Shown here piece by piece: positions 1 to 10,714 of a stretch of 64,000 bases of DNA (positions are counted from its first letter, which is position 1; each line of letters begins with the position of its first letter). Made by a program: the position numbers and the translations under genes. The DNA is from Papio anubis. Lineage: Eukaryota > Chordata > Mammalia > Primates > Cercopithecidae. The DNA is taken from positions 26,742,998 through 26,806,997 of the forward strand of contig NC_044988.1 of the NCBI RefSeq assembly GCF_008728515.1, given 5' to 3'. The notes under the pieces were generated by a model. It ran no database searches. It saw only the letters and a list, made by a program, of their open reading frames with translations, and was not told the DNA's origin.

Positions 1-33
<33 letters not shown>

Positions 34-314
34 AGATGGAGTCTGGCTCTGTCGCCTGGGCTGGAGTGCAGTGGCCGGATCTCAGCTCACTGCAAGCTCC
101 GCCTCCCGGGTTTATGCCATTCTCCTGCCTCAGCCTCCCGAGTAGCTGGGACTACAGGCGCCCGCCACCTCGCCCGGCTAGTTTTTTGTATTTTTTAGTA
201 GAGACGGGGTTTCACCGTGTTAGCCAGGATGGTCTCGATCTTCTGACCTCGTGATCCGCCCATCTCGGCCTCCCAAAGTGCTAGGATTACAGGCTTGAGC
301 CACCGCGCCCGGCC
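1..314 (-). repeat. AluYR-like young Alu, full length to the window edge
   Basis: A poly-T run at 1-32 is followed by a full Alu in antisense, ending at GCGCCCGGCC at 314. The reverse complement has the left-arm GGCTCAAGCCTGTAATCC and the right-arm CTGAGATCCGGCCACTGC that mark Old World monkey AluYR elements. Low divergence indicates recent insertion. The left flank and so the target duplication cannot be seen. Confidence 0.93.
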
Positions 315-1516
315 CCCCAGGGTATTCTGATGCCACCAAAGTTGGAAAACGACCACTATACATAATGAACGTCTTCTGTGAAGTGGCAGAAATCTCACAC
401 AGCATCCTGGGTGGGTCCTTCATTAAGGACAAAAGTGGATGGAGCCCCTCGTGTCTGTCCAAAATAGATCTAAGGGCATGGGTTTCCCACGCGGTGTCAC
501 ACCCAGCCATTCATGGTATAGAGCGCTCTCCTGCAAGGAGCTACAGCAGGCAGTGAGAGTGGATTGGAATTCGCTGTGCACTCAGACTGTTTTCACAAAT
601 GGAACTAACTCTCCCTTGGCCTAACAGCAAAAATTTTCTTTAGAACCTAAACTTTAGAAGTCGAAAGCAGTAATGAGTAAATAATAAGAAAATCTTTACT
701 ATTTTTGCATCTAGAGATGGCAAACAGCTAAAAAAAGACACCATAACTCTAGATCTTTAAGAAATGTTACTCTCTTTAAAAGAAAAAATGAAAAAAATCT
801 CAATTCTAGAAAAATAAATACTCCATTGCTAAAATATCTTCTCCAATTTCTCTCCCTCTTCTCTTTAAATGCAAGGGATGTTCATATACAACCTCATCCT
901 GACACCCAAAATCCCCTCCCTAAATATTGCTCTTCTTTTATTAAAAAAGCATCAATTTTTAAAAATTATGGATAGAGGTTTTGTAGTAAAGGAGACCTGA
1001 GTCCTAAAATCCCAGTTGATGGAGGCCCTGGTAATGACACTCATCTTCTGAAAGGAGTCTTCCTTTAGTGGGTGGTAGAAACCAAATGATATCAAGAGAG
1101 TGGTAACAGGCCTGGGTCAGAGGCAGAAAGAGGGGCTTGGGGAGCATTTGGGGAAACCTAGTTCCTGGTGCCTGGGAGTGATAGCATTTGCCGTGTCTAG
1201 CCTTGTGTTTCTTTCTTCTACACTGGTGTTTTTTTCTCCCCAGCTGAAGACTTGAATAAATATTTTGATTTTCTATTATTGCCGACGATTACTGCATCTT
1301 CTTATTTAACTTATGTCTTCTTTCCAAGCGAGAGTATCCAGGTTTCGGTTGGATCTATTTTAAGGTGAATTAATTAACCAGCATAATAATACATTCATAT
1401 GTTTCTGTTTTCAATATTTTTTTTACTCTAGTTACAGAATACATGAACTAGAATCCCTAGTAAACCACGTTGTCTTTTGGATTTGTCTGTTTGTTTGTTT
1501 CATTCTACCCTGATAG
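315..1516 (+). other. TRPM3 intron, end of the upstream intron
   Basis: AT-rich unique sequence between the young Alu and exon 1517-1657. There is no other exon with TRPM homology here. A pyrimidine stretch near 1230-1242 precedes CAG, but the sequence after it soon has stops and no homology, so it is not called. The tract before the true acceptor is TTTGTTTGTTTCATTCTACCC. Confidence 0.7.
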
Positions 1517-1657
1517 GGGAATCTGCCCCCAGACTACAGAATCAGCCTGATTGACATCGGCCTGGTGATCGAGTACCTGATGGGCGGGGCTTATCGCTGC
1601 AACTACACGCGCAAGCGCTTCCGGACTCTCTACCACAACCTCTTCGGCCCCAAGAGG
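1517..1657 (+). CDS. TRPM3: TRPM3 internal exon (window exon 1), cytoplasmic region
   Basis: This is a 47-codon exon in phase 0 at both ends. It lies between a TAG acceptor and a GTGAGG donor. The translation starts GNLPPDYRIS and ends HNLFGPKR. It is the part of the TRPM N-terminal homology region just before the variable linker. Family knowledge: TRPM3 is a plasma-membrane, Ca2+-permeable cation channel activated by pregnenolone sulfate and heat, and this region lies in the large cytoplasmic assembly domain. TRPM3 fits better than TRPM1 because the following exons read DDIPLRRGRK and NKDDMPYMSQ, which are not the TRPM1 sequences. The exon is rich in CpG and third-position GC compared with the AT-rich introns around it. 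The preceding exon is not in the window. The open frame that runs on past 1657 is intron read-through, not coding. Confidence 0.96.
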
Positions 1658-1869
1658 GTGAGGCTGGCTGCAAATTCGGGGCCCCTCCTGGAAGGACTAG
1701 GGTGTATGGGATTTGGGTTCTGGCTTCTTTGTCTCCAGGGGGAATTAAAATCAGAAAATTGCGCTGAGAGTGAGCCTATACAATCAAAGAATAGTAATGA
1801 AATTCAAATTAATCTTGTCATTGAGATTATTAAACTCAGCAGTTTTCCAGGTTTTGGGTCTTTATACCT

Positions 1870-3450
1870 TTAAAAATTGTTGAGAACCTCAAAGAGCTTT
1901 TATCTATGGGAATTCTACCTATCAGTGTTTATTTACCATATTAGAAATTTAAATGGAGACTCTAAAAATATTTAATTCATTTTAAGTTAAACATAGGAAT
2001 CCCTATTATATGTTAACATAAAGAATATGTTTATAAAAAATATATTTTCAAAAACAAAGAATAAATTCATAATAGGAACATTTTTTATCTTTTGCAAATT
2101 TCTGTAATGTCCAGCTTAATAGAAGAGGGCTAGATATCTACTTGTGGATTCAGTCTATTGTAGGATGTTCTGGTTAAAGTATATAAAGAAAATCTGACCC
2201 CACAAAAATACATGACAAACATAACAAATATATCAAAGGAAGGAGTATTTTAATCCTCTTTACATATAATTGTAGATATCCTTTTTTTGATACTACACCA
2301 AAATTTAATAAGTAACCGTTTCTTAAAAATGAGTTGCAAGGTGAAATCTAAAACCATATAAGTGAACTTTTCAAATTCTGTTACATTAAAATCCACTAGT
2401 CGAGCCAGCCATGGTCCCAGCTACTAAGGAGGCTGAGGCAGGAGACTTGCTTGAGCCCAGGAGTTCGAGGCTGTAGTATACTATTATAATGCCTGTGAGT
2501 AGCCCCTGCCCTGCAACCTGGACAACGTAGTGAGCCTCTGACTCTAAAACAATAAAATAAAATAATAAAAAAGTAAAATCCAGTGGTCTATCTTATACTT
2601 TGATGGATCTTGTAACATCATAGACTGGTCATGGAAAATTGTTGGTTTGTGAAGATATGCAGCTCTTTCAAATACTGACACATTTTATTATACAGTTTCA
2701 TTAGTATCACCTCTATCTCATGGGAAATGTCTTTCAGTCCTGAAAAGCTGTCAAAGTCATGGTGGGGGTGCGGAGAGTAGATATAAGTTTTCCAAAATCC
2801 CAATTTTTTTCTTAAAAGTTTGAATTTTGTCATTGGCAACAAATACTATCTATTGTTTTCCTTGAAATAACAGCCTCACTTTGGTCATTCCAAACACATC
2901 TGCCAAAGGTCCAAGTCTACACAACCTTAGTCCATCCGCCAGTCAGTCCTTCAAGTAAAAATTATATTCCATGAAAAAAAAAAAGTGGCTATAATACAAT
3001 CCAAACAATCACGTAAGTGCATTTCCTCAGGACAACCCATGATAGTTGAGTATACAGCAGAACTATTTTAGGAGTATACTTCCCATTTCATCCCACAGAA
3101 CAGTAAAAAAATGGTTAATCAAGGGTAAGGATTTAATAAAGTTAATTGTTTTTTAGTCCTCAACAAGGTCATTCTTAAGTAAAACGGTTGCATTTGCTTT
3201 CTGCAAGTGCATAATACTGGAGTCTAATGACATCTGGTAAAGGTGGGTACCACTGCCTTTGTTCTTGCTAAGGCACCCAACAGCTTTACTCATCATTGCT
3301 TTTGTACCATCAGTACAAATGTCAAGATGGTGCCAAACCCAATTACATCCTAGTACTATTACGAAAATAACTTTGACTACACACACTCTCTCAAAATGTT
3401 TCAGGGATCCTCATGACCCATGGTCCACATTCTGAGAATTGCTGCTCTAG
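1870..3450 (-). mobile_element. Ancient hAT (Charlie-like) DNA transposon relic with transposase remnants
   Basis: On the minus strand the 5' end near 3447 reads CAGCAATTCTCAGAATGTGG, close to the hAT-Charlie terminal motif CAGTGGTTCTCAAAGTGTGG. Two broken minus-strand reading frames follow in transposase order. The one at 3153-3386 has DICTDGTKAMMSKAVGCL, like the hAT core motif with TDGA-x-AM. The one at 2618-2842 has KLGFWKTYIYS and then YLKELHIF, like the KLELWK and HLQAL phrases of Charlie transposases. The body carries stops and a 7SL-related insertion at 2400-2575. Phrases at 1877-1960 look like the non-coding far end. The family name and left limit are uncertain. It is inactive. Confidence 0.6.
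2400..2575 (+). repeat. 7SL-derived free left Alu monomer (FLAM-A-like)
   Basis: The sequence reads GGTCCCAGCTACTAAGGAGG and continues through GCTTGAGCCCAGGAGTTCGA, then joins GCCTGTGAGTAGCCCCTGC, a segment of 7SL RNA lost from normal dimeric Alus. It ends at an A-rich tail of AATAAAATAAAATAATAAAA. The retained 7SL piece and the single-arm length point to a fossil monomer older than the dimeric Alus. It is diverged, with the first 40 bases shortened. Confidence 0.65.
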
Positions 3451-3462
3451 CTGGTAGTGGGC

Positions 3463-3774
3463 ATATTTTTTTTTTTTTTTTTTTTTTTGAGATGCAGTCT
3501 CACCCTGTTGCCCAGACTGGAGTGCAGTGGTGTGATCTCAGCTCACTACAACCTCCACCTCCCAGGTTCAAGCGATTCTCCTACCTCAGCCTCCCAAGTA
3601 GCCAGGATTACAGGCACATGCCACTATACTCAGCTAATTTTTGTATTTTTTAGTAGAGACGGGGTTTCGCCATGTTGGCCAGGCTGGTCTTGAACTCCTG
3701 ACCTCAGGTGACCCGCCTGCTGCCTTGGCCTCCCAAACTGCTGGGATGACAGGAGTGAGCCACTGTGCCGAGTC
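3463..3774 (-). repeat. Alu, full length, antisense
   Basis: Poly-T at about 3467-3488 leads into GAGATGCAGTCTCACCCTG, and the element ends GAGCCACTGTGCCGAGTCA. Both arms are present. It is an AluS-age element inserted beside the 5' end of the hAT relic. Confidence 0.93.
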
Positions 3775-3980
3775 ATGATTTTTATATTTAAAGTTTTTTT
3801 CTGATTCTGAAAGCATTTTGTGGAACTAGTAAAGAACTTTGAAAACACCTAAAATTTAACAAAAGGGATTTGTTTGAAAATGAAAAAATATATATAACAG
3901 AATTTTTTAAAAAACACCAATAAGGATAAATAAGGAAAAAATGAAATAGATATTAGCCTAGTAGTCATTTTAGAAGCTGA

Positions 3981-4020
3981 AAGAGAGAGAGAGAAAAAGA
4001 GAGAGAGAGAGAGAGAGAGA
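3981..4020 (+). repeat. (GA)n microsatellite
   Basis: An AG dinucleotide run with a short AAAAAG interruption, in intron sequence about 1.6 kb before the cassette exon. Confidence 0.95.
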
Positions 4021-4531
4021 TTCAGTTTGAGCTGTTCTAACGTGAAGAGTCAAATACAATTTGGGGGAACTGTAAGTGCTGTATCCTTACCATTTACTCA
4101 AATAACTTTCAAGATGGTGCCCAACCATTCTGAAATATTTAAAAGCTTAAAATTGGTCTTCCTGGTCCCTGAGATGTAATTTTGTATTACCTTCTGTTAA
4201 ATATAGATCAGGATCTGTGTCCTTCTGAGTTGCCTTTTCTCTCCGACTCAGCCTGTGCCTGTTTTGCACATTCCCAGCATGGCCAATGATGCTTCCTGTG
4301 TGCTGACACTTTCCATGCTATTGAGCACCTTTGCCACCATCAGCACAGGCCCTCTGGCCCCACTCGCTCTTGCCCTGATGTGCAGCAGCACAGGGAAACG
4401 GCCAGCATAAAGCATCTAAACATATTAATATATTTCTGAATAATATCCCAAGTCTGCAGATAATAGAGGCTTTTCAGAGGTTTGAGAAATACATGATTCG
4501 ATCTGCTTGATTGAAGATTTCCTTGTTCATT

Positions 4532-4892
4532 TGTCTTGGTCTGTTCAGGCTGCTACGACAAAATACCATCAGCTGGATGTCTTATAACAACAGAAATTCA
4601 TTTCTCACAGTTCTGGAGGGTAGGAAGTCCAAGATCTAGGGACCAACAAATTTACTGTCTGGTGAGAACCTGCTTCCTCATTCATAGTGACACCTTCTCA
4701 CTGTGTCCTCATCCAGTAGAAGGGCGAATGAGCTGCATTGAGCCTCTTTTATAAGGGTACTAATCCCCTTCCTGAGGGCTCTTCTCTCTTGATCTAATCA
4801 CCTCCCAGAAAGTGTCCCCCCTAATACCATCACCTTTGGAATTAGAATATCAACATATGAATTTGGGGGGTGAAAACATTCAGACCAAAGCA
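4532..4892 (-). mobile_element. MLT1A-like solo LTR (ERVL-MaLR)
   Basis: The reverse complement begins TGCTTTGGTCTGAATG and runs through a full MLT1A-type LTR to GCCTGAACAGACCAAGACA. Recognisable phrases include ATTGTGAGAAATGAATTTCT (reverse sense) and the TTATAAAAGAG promoter-like TATA segment. Only the LTR is present. It is an old non-autonomous endogenous retroviral LTR without coding content. Confidence 0.85.
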
Positions 4893-5175
4893 CTCGTTCA
4901 AATACTAGATGTTATGAAGGTGTCAGCCAAGCAAGATGGGTATAGAAGGTGAAAGAAAAATTGGTTCACAGAAGTCATTATCAACCTGCAGGCTCTATCC
5001 TCAGGCAATCTCATTACGCCTGGCCAGTTTCCTCATTTTCTGTAGATTCATTAAAATCACCAAATCCAAAATTCTCTTGGAATTTCTATAAATCAGTTCT
5101 TCTTGTGGCGTTTTATTTAGCAAAATAAAATAAATGCTATATGGTACAATAGTGTTCTTATAGTACCTGTTTAAA

Positions 5176-5514
5176 ATATAATAGGACTCTTGGAGGCTGG
5201 GTGTGGAGGCTCATGCCTATAATCCCAGTACTTTGGAAGGCTGAGGTGGGAGGATCACTTGAGCCCAAGAGTCTGAGACCAGCCTGGCAACATAGTGAGA
5301 CCCCATCTCTACAAAACGTTTTTAAAAGGTAGCCAAGCATGGTAACGTGCACCTCTACTCTCAGCTACTTGGGGCACTGAAGTAGGAGAATCACTTGAGC
5401 CCAGGAGGTTGAGGCTGCAGTGAGCCATGATTGTGCCTCTGCACTCCAACCCAGGTAACAAAGTGAGACCTTGTCTCAATAAAAACAAAACAAAAAAGAT
5501 ATAATAGGACTCTT
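5176..5514 (+). repeat. Alu with perfect 16-bp target duplication, just upstream of the cassette exon
   Basis: The Alu body is 5192-5498 in sense, with both arms and an A-rich tail of ATAAAAACAAAACAAAAAAG. ATATAATAGGACTCTT occurs at 5176-5191 and again at 5499-5514. The element is diverged enough to be AluJ or old AluS. Its 3' edge lies 62 bp before the acceptor of the 30-bp TRPM3 exon. Confidence 0.95.
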
Positions 5515-5576
5515 CTTACCTTTATGAAAGAAAGATCTAACTGATCTAACTTTGTTCACAACATTTTTTTTAACAG

Positions 5577-5606
5577 CCCAAAGCCTTGAAACTGCTGGGA
5601 ATGGAG
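5577..5606 (+). CDS. TRPM3: TRPM3 10-codon cassette exon (window exon 2)
   Basis: This 30-bp exon encodes PKALKLLGME. It lies between an acceptor ending in TTTAACAG and a consensus GTAAGT donor. It joins the previous exon (ending GPKR) and the next (starting DDIPLRR) in phase 0, so it can be skipped without changing the frame. TRPM3 is known to vary by short in-frame exons in this region, and I infer this is one of them. Two CTAAC branch-point-like motifs sit at 5537-5541 and 5546-5550. The exon is crowded: an Alu with its target duplication ends at 5514, and a TA-rich tract begins about 50 bp after the donor. Its sequence and strong splice sites make it certain as an exon. Its alternative use is inferred. 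Confidence 0.93.
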
Positions 5607-6479
5607 GTAAGTGTCTGTCCAAATTATTAGTGTCAATGATTTATTCTCTTTGTTACCCATTATATATATGCTATATATATAGTGTATATATATAATAATA
5701 TATAGTGTATATATAATATATACACTATATGTAATATATATACTATAAATATAGTATATATAATGTGTAATACTATATATACTACATACTATAGTATGTA
5801 TACATTATATATGTATAATTCTATATATATAATGTGTCATAAGGGTTCCTCACAGCACCTTTGAAAATTCCACCATGAGGTTGTATCCGCAATGCAAACA
5901 AAAAAAAAATCCTATTTGAAATACTAACCTGAAAACCAAGGAAGCATGTAAATTCTAGTAATCAAAATCTATTCGAGTGTTTACAAATGGTGACAGGTCC
6001 AAAGGCCAGAACTACTTCAGAATTGCATCTAATAAGTATTCAGAAACTTGAGATAAATTATCCATTTGCCATCTTTTGTTCATGTGGTTACGGTCGTGTA
6101 TGCAAATAAAAATCTAGGCTGTCCTTATCCTTTCAGCAAAAAGGGTAGTGCTCTCCATCATTAGGTACAAACAACATTACCTTTTGAAGAAATAAATGGA
6201 CAGAAGTGAAAAGAAAGAAAATGGCCCATTAAAAAATAATTTTTTAAATCAGAGTGTAACAACACTGACATGTTCCCTCAGCACTGTGCTTATACATTTA
6301 TCATCACCTGTTTTAAAGTTGGGCGTGGATGAGCTTGTGAGTTCTTTTAGGACGGAAGCTGGCCTAGTTCATTTCAGTACTGATCCCAGAGCTAGCTGGG
6401 AGAAGATATACAATTGCTACTTGCTGAAGTGCACCAATTCATTTCTAACTCAGCCTGTGTGATTTCCCTATAATTACAG
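5607..6479 (+). other. TRPM3 intron, 0.9 kb
   Basis: Apart from the TA tract this is unique AT-rich sequence with a run of A at 5899-5908. I see no further exon or element in 5840-6479. Confidence 0.9.
5659..5839 (+). repeat. TA-rich microsatellite tract
   Basis: About 180 bp of almost pure TATA-like sequence with small palindromes such as ACTATAGTAT. It starts about 50 bp after the donor of the 30-bp exon. It is likely polymorphic and could form hairpins in the pre-mRNA. Confidence 0.93.
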
Positions 6480-6769
6480 GATGATATTCCCTTGAGGCGA
6501 GGAAGAAAGACAACCAAGAAACGGGAAGAAGAGGTAGACATTGACTTGGATGATCCTGAGATCAACCACTTCCCCTTCCCTTTCCACGAGCTCATGGTGT
6601 GGGCTGTCCTCATGAAGCGGCAGAAGATGGCCCTGTTCTTCTGGCAGCACGGTGAGGAGGCCATGGCCAAGGCCCTGGTGGCCTGTAAGCTCTGCAAAGC
6701 CATGGCTCATGAGGCCTCTGAGAACGACATGGTTGATGACATTTCCCAGGAGCTGAATCACAATTCCAG
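6480..6769 (+). CDS. TRPM3: TRPM3 internal exon (window exon 3), MHR4 region
   Basis: The exon is 290 bp, starts in phase 0 and ends after two bases of an Arg codon (AG|A). Its acceptor is AATTACAG and its donor GTGGGT. The translation runs DDIPLRRGRKTTKKREEEVD, then an acidic stretch, then FPFHELMVWAVLMKRQKMAL and FFWQHGEEAMAKALVACKLC. It opens with a basic-acidic low-complexity linker, the most variable part among TRPM paralogues. It then enters the helical repeats of the fourth TRPM homology region, with ELMVWAVLMKRQKMA as a family hallmark. The paralogue TRPM1 has a different lysine-rich linker here, which supports the TRPM3 call. The protein is cytoplasmic at this point, packing against neighbouring subunits below the membrane domain. 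Confidence 0.97.
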
Positions 6770-6914
6770 GTGGGTCCGCCCAGCAAAGGGCTGGTCGGGG
6801 GAGAGGAGGAAAGGTGGGCTCCCAGTGCTGGAAGGTCTGAGCTACTCAGAACTTTAAGGGAAGTCAGTATCATCCCAGTGATGCACACACAGGATGGACA
6901 CAAACAATTCCCCT

Positions 6915-7108
6915 TTATTGTGCACAGTGCCACAGACAGTGTGGTACATATAGAAACATGGAACATTTTATTTCATCCTCTCAACTACCCCATGAGGTAG
7001 GTCCCATAGTTACGCACTTCTTTCAGCTAAGAAAAATGGGGCTCAGAGAATTTAAGATCACACATTTGTGGTGGCAAGGCTGGAATGTGAACTGAAGTTT
7101 GACACATT
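6915..7108 (-). repeat. MIR-type SINE fragment
   Basis: Phrases such as ATTTCATCCTCTCAACTACC, CCCATGAGGTAGGTCCCATA and GGGGCTCAGAGAATTTAAGA match the MIR consensus in reverse. No target duplication is visible at this age. Confidence 0.75.
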
Positions 7109-7114
7109 TAACAG

Positions 7115-7427
7115 GACATACTACCTGGTGTAGTGGCTCATGCCTGTAATCCCAGCACTTTGGGAGGTTGAGATGTGTGGATCATTTGAGCCCAGAAGTT
7201 TGAGACCAGCCTGGGCAACATAGCAAGACCTCATCTCTAAAAATAATTAAAAATTAGCTGGGTGTGGTGGTGCATGCCTGTAGTCCTAGCTGCTCAGGAG
7301 GCTAAGGTGCGAGGATCTCTTGAGCCCAGGGGGTCAAGACTGCAGTGAGCCTTGATCATTCTACTGTACTCCAGCCTGGGAAACAGAGACCCTGTCTCAA
7401 AAAAAAAAAAAAAAAAAAAGACATACT
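7115..7427 (+). repeat. AluJ-like element with 8-bp target duplication
   Basis: The Alu body is 7123-7419 in sense, ending in a 20-A tail. GACATACT flanks it at 7115-7122 and 7420-7427. Both arms are present but diverged. It lies in the 0.9-kb intron between exons 3 and 4. Confidence 0.9.
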
Positions 7428-7628
7428 GTACTCTATTGATTGATTACTCCACCCCCTACACTCATATGACTGAATCTGAGGGTCTGAGTACAGAGATCAT
7501 ATATTGTTTGACTTATACCCCCAGTTTTATACATGGTATCTGGCACATAGTAGATGCTTAGTGGATGTTGGCTGGATGAATTTACAAACAGACCAGACCC
7601 CATATGAAACAACTACATCACACAGTGA

Positions 7629-8240
<612 letters not shown>

Positions 8241-8783
8241 CATTTGCATGAGCAAAGCCAGCTGCACCAGGAGTCCCCACTAGGCCACCTGTCACTGCAG
8301 AGGGTGCCTGAACCCCTGGCCCTCCATGGCATCGTGTCATAGAGACATTGACTCTTACCAGATGTGCTTGAGACGTCTTTTTAAACTAAAATAAAACTGA
8401 GATAGATTTATTTGTAAAGCCATTGCTAGATAATCCTAATCTATTCTTAAGAAAAACAAGTCGCAGACCAGTGTGTATAATCTGAGGCCATTTTTAATGT
8501 GTCTATGTATAGTTATGTCTGTACAAACTATCCTACAAAAACCGGGAAGGACACATAGTAAATTGTCAGCAGCGGTTACCTCTGAGGTTGAATGGACTAT
8601 GAAAGGGATGTTACTGTTTTTAAGGGAAATAGGATGGTGTGTAGCGTTTGCTTTTTTAATGTTCTTTTCAGTGTTTTTCAAGGAAAATATGAAACCGAAA
8701 AAGGAAAAGAAAGACAGAAAAAAATGGGAGATGGAAGATTGAAAGGATATGGGGAGTTTTTTGTTTGTTTTAATTTAAGGTAT

Positions 8784-9149
8784 ACAACATGATGGTTTTG
8801 GGGTTTTTTTTTTGAGATTTTGGGGGGGGGGTTGTTTTTTGTTTGTTTTTGAGACAAGGTCTTGCTCTGTCACCCAGGCTGGAGTGCAGTGGTGTGATAT
8901 TGGCTCACCGCAACCTCCAACTCCCACGTTCAAGCGATTCTCCTGCCTCAGCCTCCCGAGTAGCTGGGATTACAGGCACAAGCAACCATGCCTAGCTAAT
9001 TTTTGTATTCTTAGTACAGACGGGATTTCGTCATGTTGGTCAGCCTGGTCTTGAACTCCTGACCTCAAGTGATCCACCTGCCTTGGCCTCCCAAAGTGCT
9101 GGGATTACAGGCATGAACCTCTGGCGCCCAGACACAACATGATGTTTTG
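8784..9149 (-). repeat. Alu, antisense, with near-perfect target duplication, inserted in an L1 fragment
   Basis: The Alu body is about 8801-9133. It starts in a T- and G-rich tail with a G10 run at about 8821-8831, which is unusual. ACAACATGATGGTTTTG at 8784-8800 matches ACAACATGATGTTTTG at 9134-9149. Both arms are complete. It splits an older L1 3' piece. Confidence 0.93.
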
Positions 9150-9455
9150 ATATACATTGTGAAATGGTCACTCTAGTCAAGCAAATTAGCATATCCGTCA
9201 TCTTGCCTCATTACCCTTCCTCGTGTGTGTAAGAGCACCTAAAATCTACTCTCTTAGCAAATTTCCAGTATACAGTACCATATTTCAGCTAGAGTCCTCG
9301 TGTTGTACATGACATCTGTATGGTACATACTCATCCTACATATCTGCAACTTTGTACCCTTTGACCTGTATGGCCCCATTTCCCATTTTCTCCCCTCCTC
9401 AACCTCACCCCTGCCCCTGACACCTACCGTTTTATGAGACCAGCACCCCTTCTCC
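9134..9455 (+). mobile_element. L1 3' fragment (old L1M class)
   Basis: GATATACATTGTGAAATGG, then AAAATCTACTCTCTTAGCAA, then CAACTTTGTACCCTTTGACC are stock phrases of the 3' region of old mammalian L1 elements. The sequence before the inserted Alu (about 8770-8800, TTTAAGGTATACAACATG) belongs to the same element. No open coding region remains. Confidence 0.7.
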
Positions 9456-10094
9456 ATACCACTCTTCCTGTGGGCTCTTGGCCTAGAGTCACAGAGAGGT
9501 TCTGTGATGTGGGTCATGGGCACTCCATAGCCACACTGCTAGTGACCGCCAAGTCCGGCCTCAGGAAGGGAGCCAAGCCGGCTCTCAGCTCTGAGGACAG
9601 GGTGTCGTGTCCCCTGAAGACTGCCAGCATGCCACCTGAGCCTTCCTAGGACAGCCAGGCACCCAGAATTCAGCGTCATGAATTCACAGCCATTTTCCGT
9701 GAACTACTCTGATGTCCCTGTGGGCATTCAAGCAAGGACTGTCCCTGCCTCATTACGTGAGGATCATTTTTACTGACCCTTCAGAGGGGTCTTAGCCCCT
9801 CCCTTTGGAGCAGTTTCTTCAAGGAGGTTGATGTTTAGAAGTCTTGTGCCCCAGAATTGTTTTAGGATTGAGAGAAGTGAGAGAGGACTTGGAGAATACA
9901 GTCAGACGTCAGTATTATCATGCAGAAACACACTTGTTCATTCTGAAGAATGAGACCGCCCTCTCAGAAGAAAGGCTTCTGTATTTAGTGTATAGATGTA
10001 TGCGTGATGTTTATACATGAGAGAAATATAGTGCTGGCTTCTCCTGGGGCTTGTGTGTAAGGGGATTCTCTCAGTGCATACGGAGCCCACTGGG

Positions 10095-10118
10095 GTGTGT
10101 GTGTGTGTGTGTGTGTGT
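10095..10118 (+). repeat. (GT)n microsatellite
   Basis: About twelve GT units within intron sequence. Confidence 0.95.
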
Positions 10119-10679
10119 TTTCTGCTGTATCGTAGCAAATACCAGGAAGATGCCCTAAAATGAATTAAATGCTTTCCTACATGTATTCTCTCAAGGTCAA
10201 CTTAGGACAGCATTCTTTTTTTTACGGAGATAATCAGATAACACATAATCCACTCCACTTGACACATTAGCAAAGAAAAAAAATGCCAGTGGACAGATGT
10301 ATGAATTGATTTCACAGTCAAAATCAAGGACTGTCTAATGGCTAAATGTAAATCTGAATTCTTTCCCACTTTTGCCTTAAATAGAGTCTCTTTTTCCTCT
10401 GTTACCCACATGCAAAGTGGGTGTTAATTGGGTAAGACAAATTTGGGCAAAATGCTTTTTTCCTCCAAAAATGAGACTGAGCTGTGCAAAATATTTCCTA
10501 GATGGGACGAAATGATCCTCTTAGTATTAATATGTTAATATGTTAGTTATTCAGATGTCCAGGTCCCCCACAGAGCATATAACTGTGTGTGCACATGTAC
10601 ACACACATGCGCACAGTCTTATACCCCACACCTCAGGCTCTCTGATTCTAAACAACCACCCTAATCTTAATCCTTTAAA

Positions 10680-10714
10680 TGTGATTATTATTATTATCAT
10701 TATTATTACTTTAG
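10680..10714 (+). promoter_or_regulatory. 3' splice site of exon 5 built on an ATT microsatellite
   Basis: The 30 or so bases before the exon read as ATT repeats with one ATC, then TACTTTAG. The normal pyrimidine run is therefore broken by an A every third base. Branch-point-like sequences CTAAT and CTTAAT lie at about 10661-10670. Confidence 0.8.

Larger units (their letters stand above)
1658..5576 (+). other. TRPM3 intron, 3.9 kb
   Basis: Holds the hAT relic, the monomer, an antisense Alu, the (GA)n run, an MLT1A-like LTR and a sense Alu. The remaining stretches (about 4021-4530 and 4893-5175) show nothing I recognise. Confidence 0.9.

Noticed and set aside
36..254. Reading frames inside Alus (also near 3420, 8812, 18007 and 56212)
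   Set aside because: They are the usual open frames of Alu consensus in either strand and carry no independent coding evidence.
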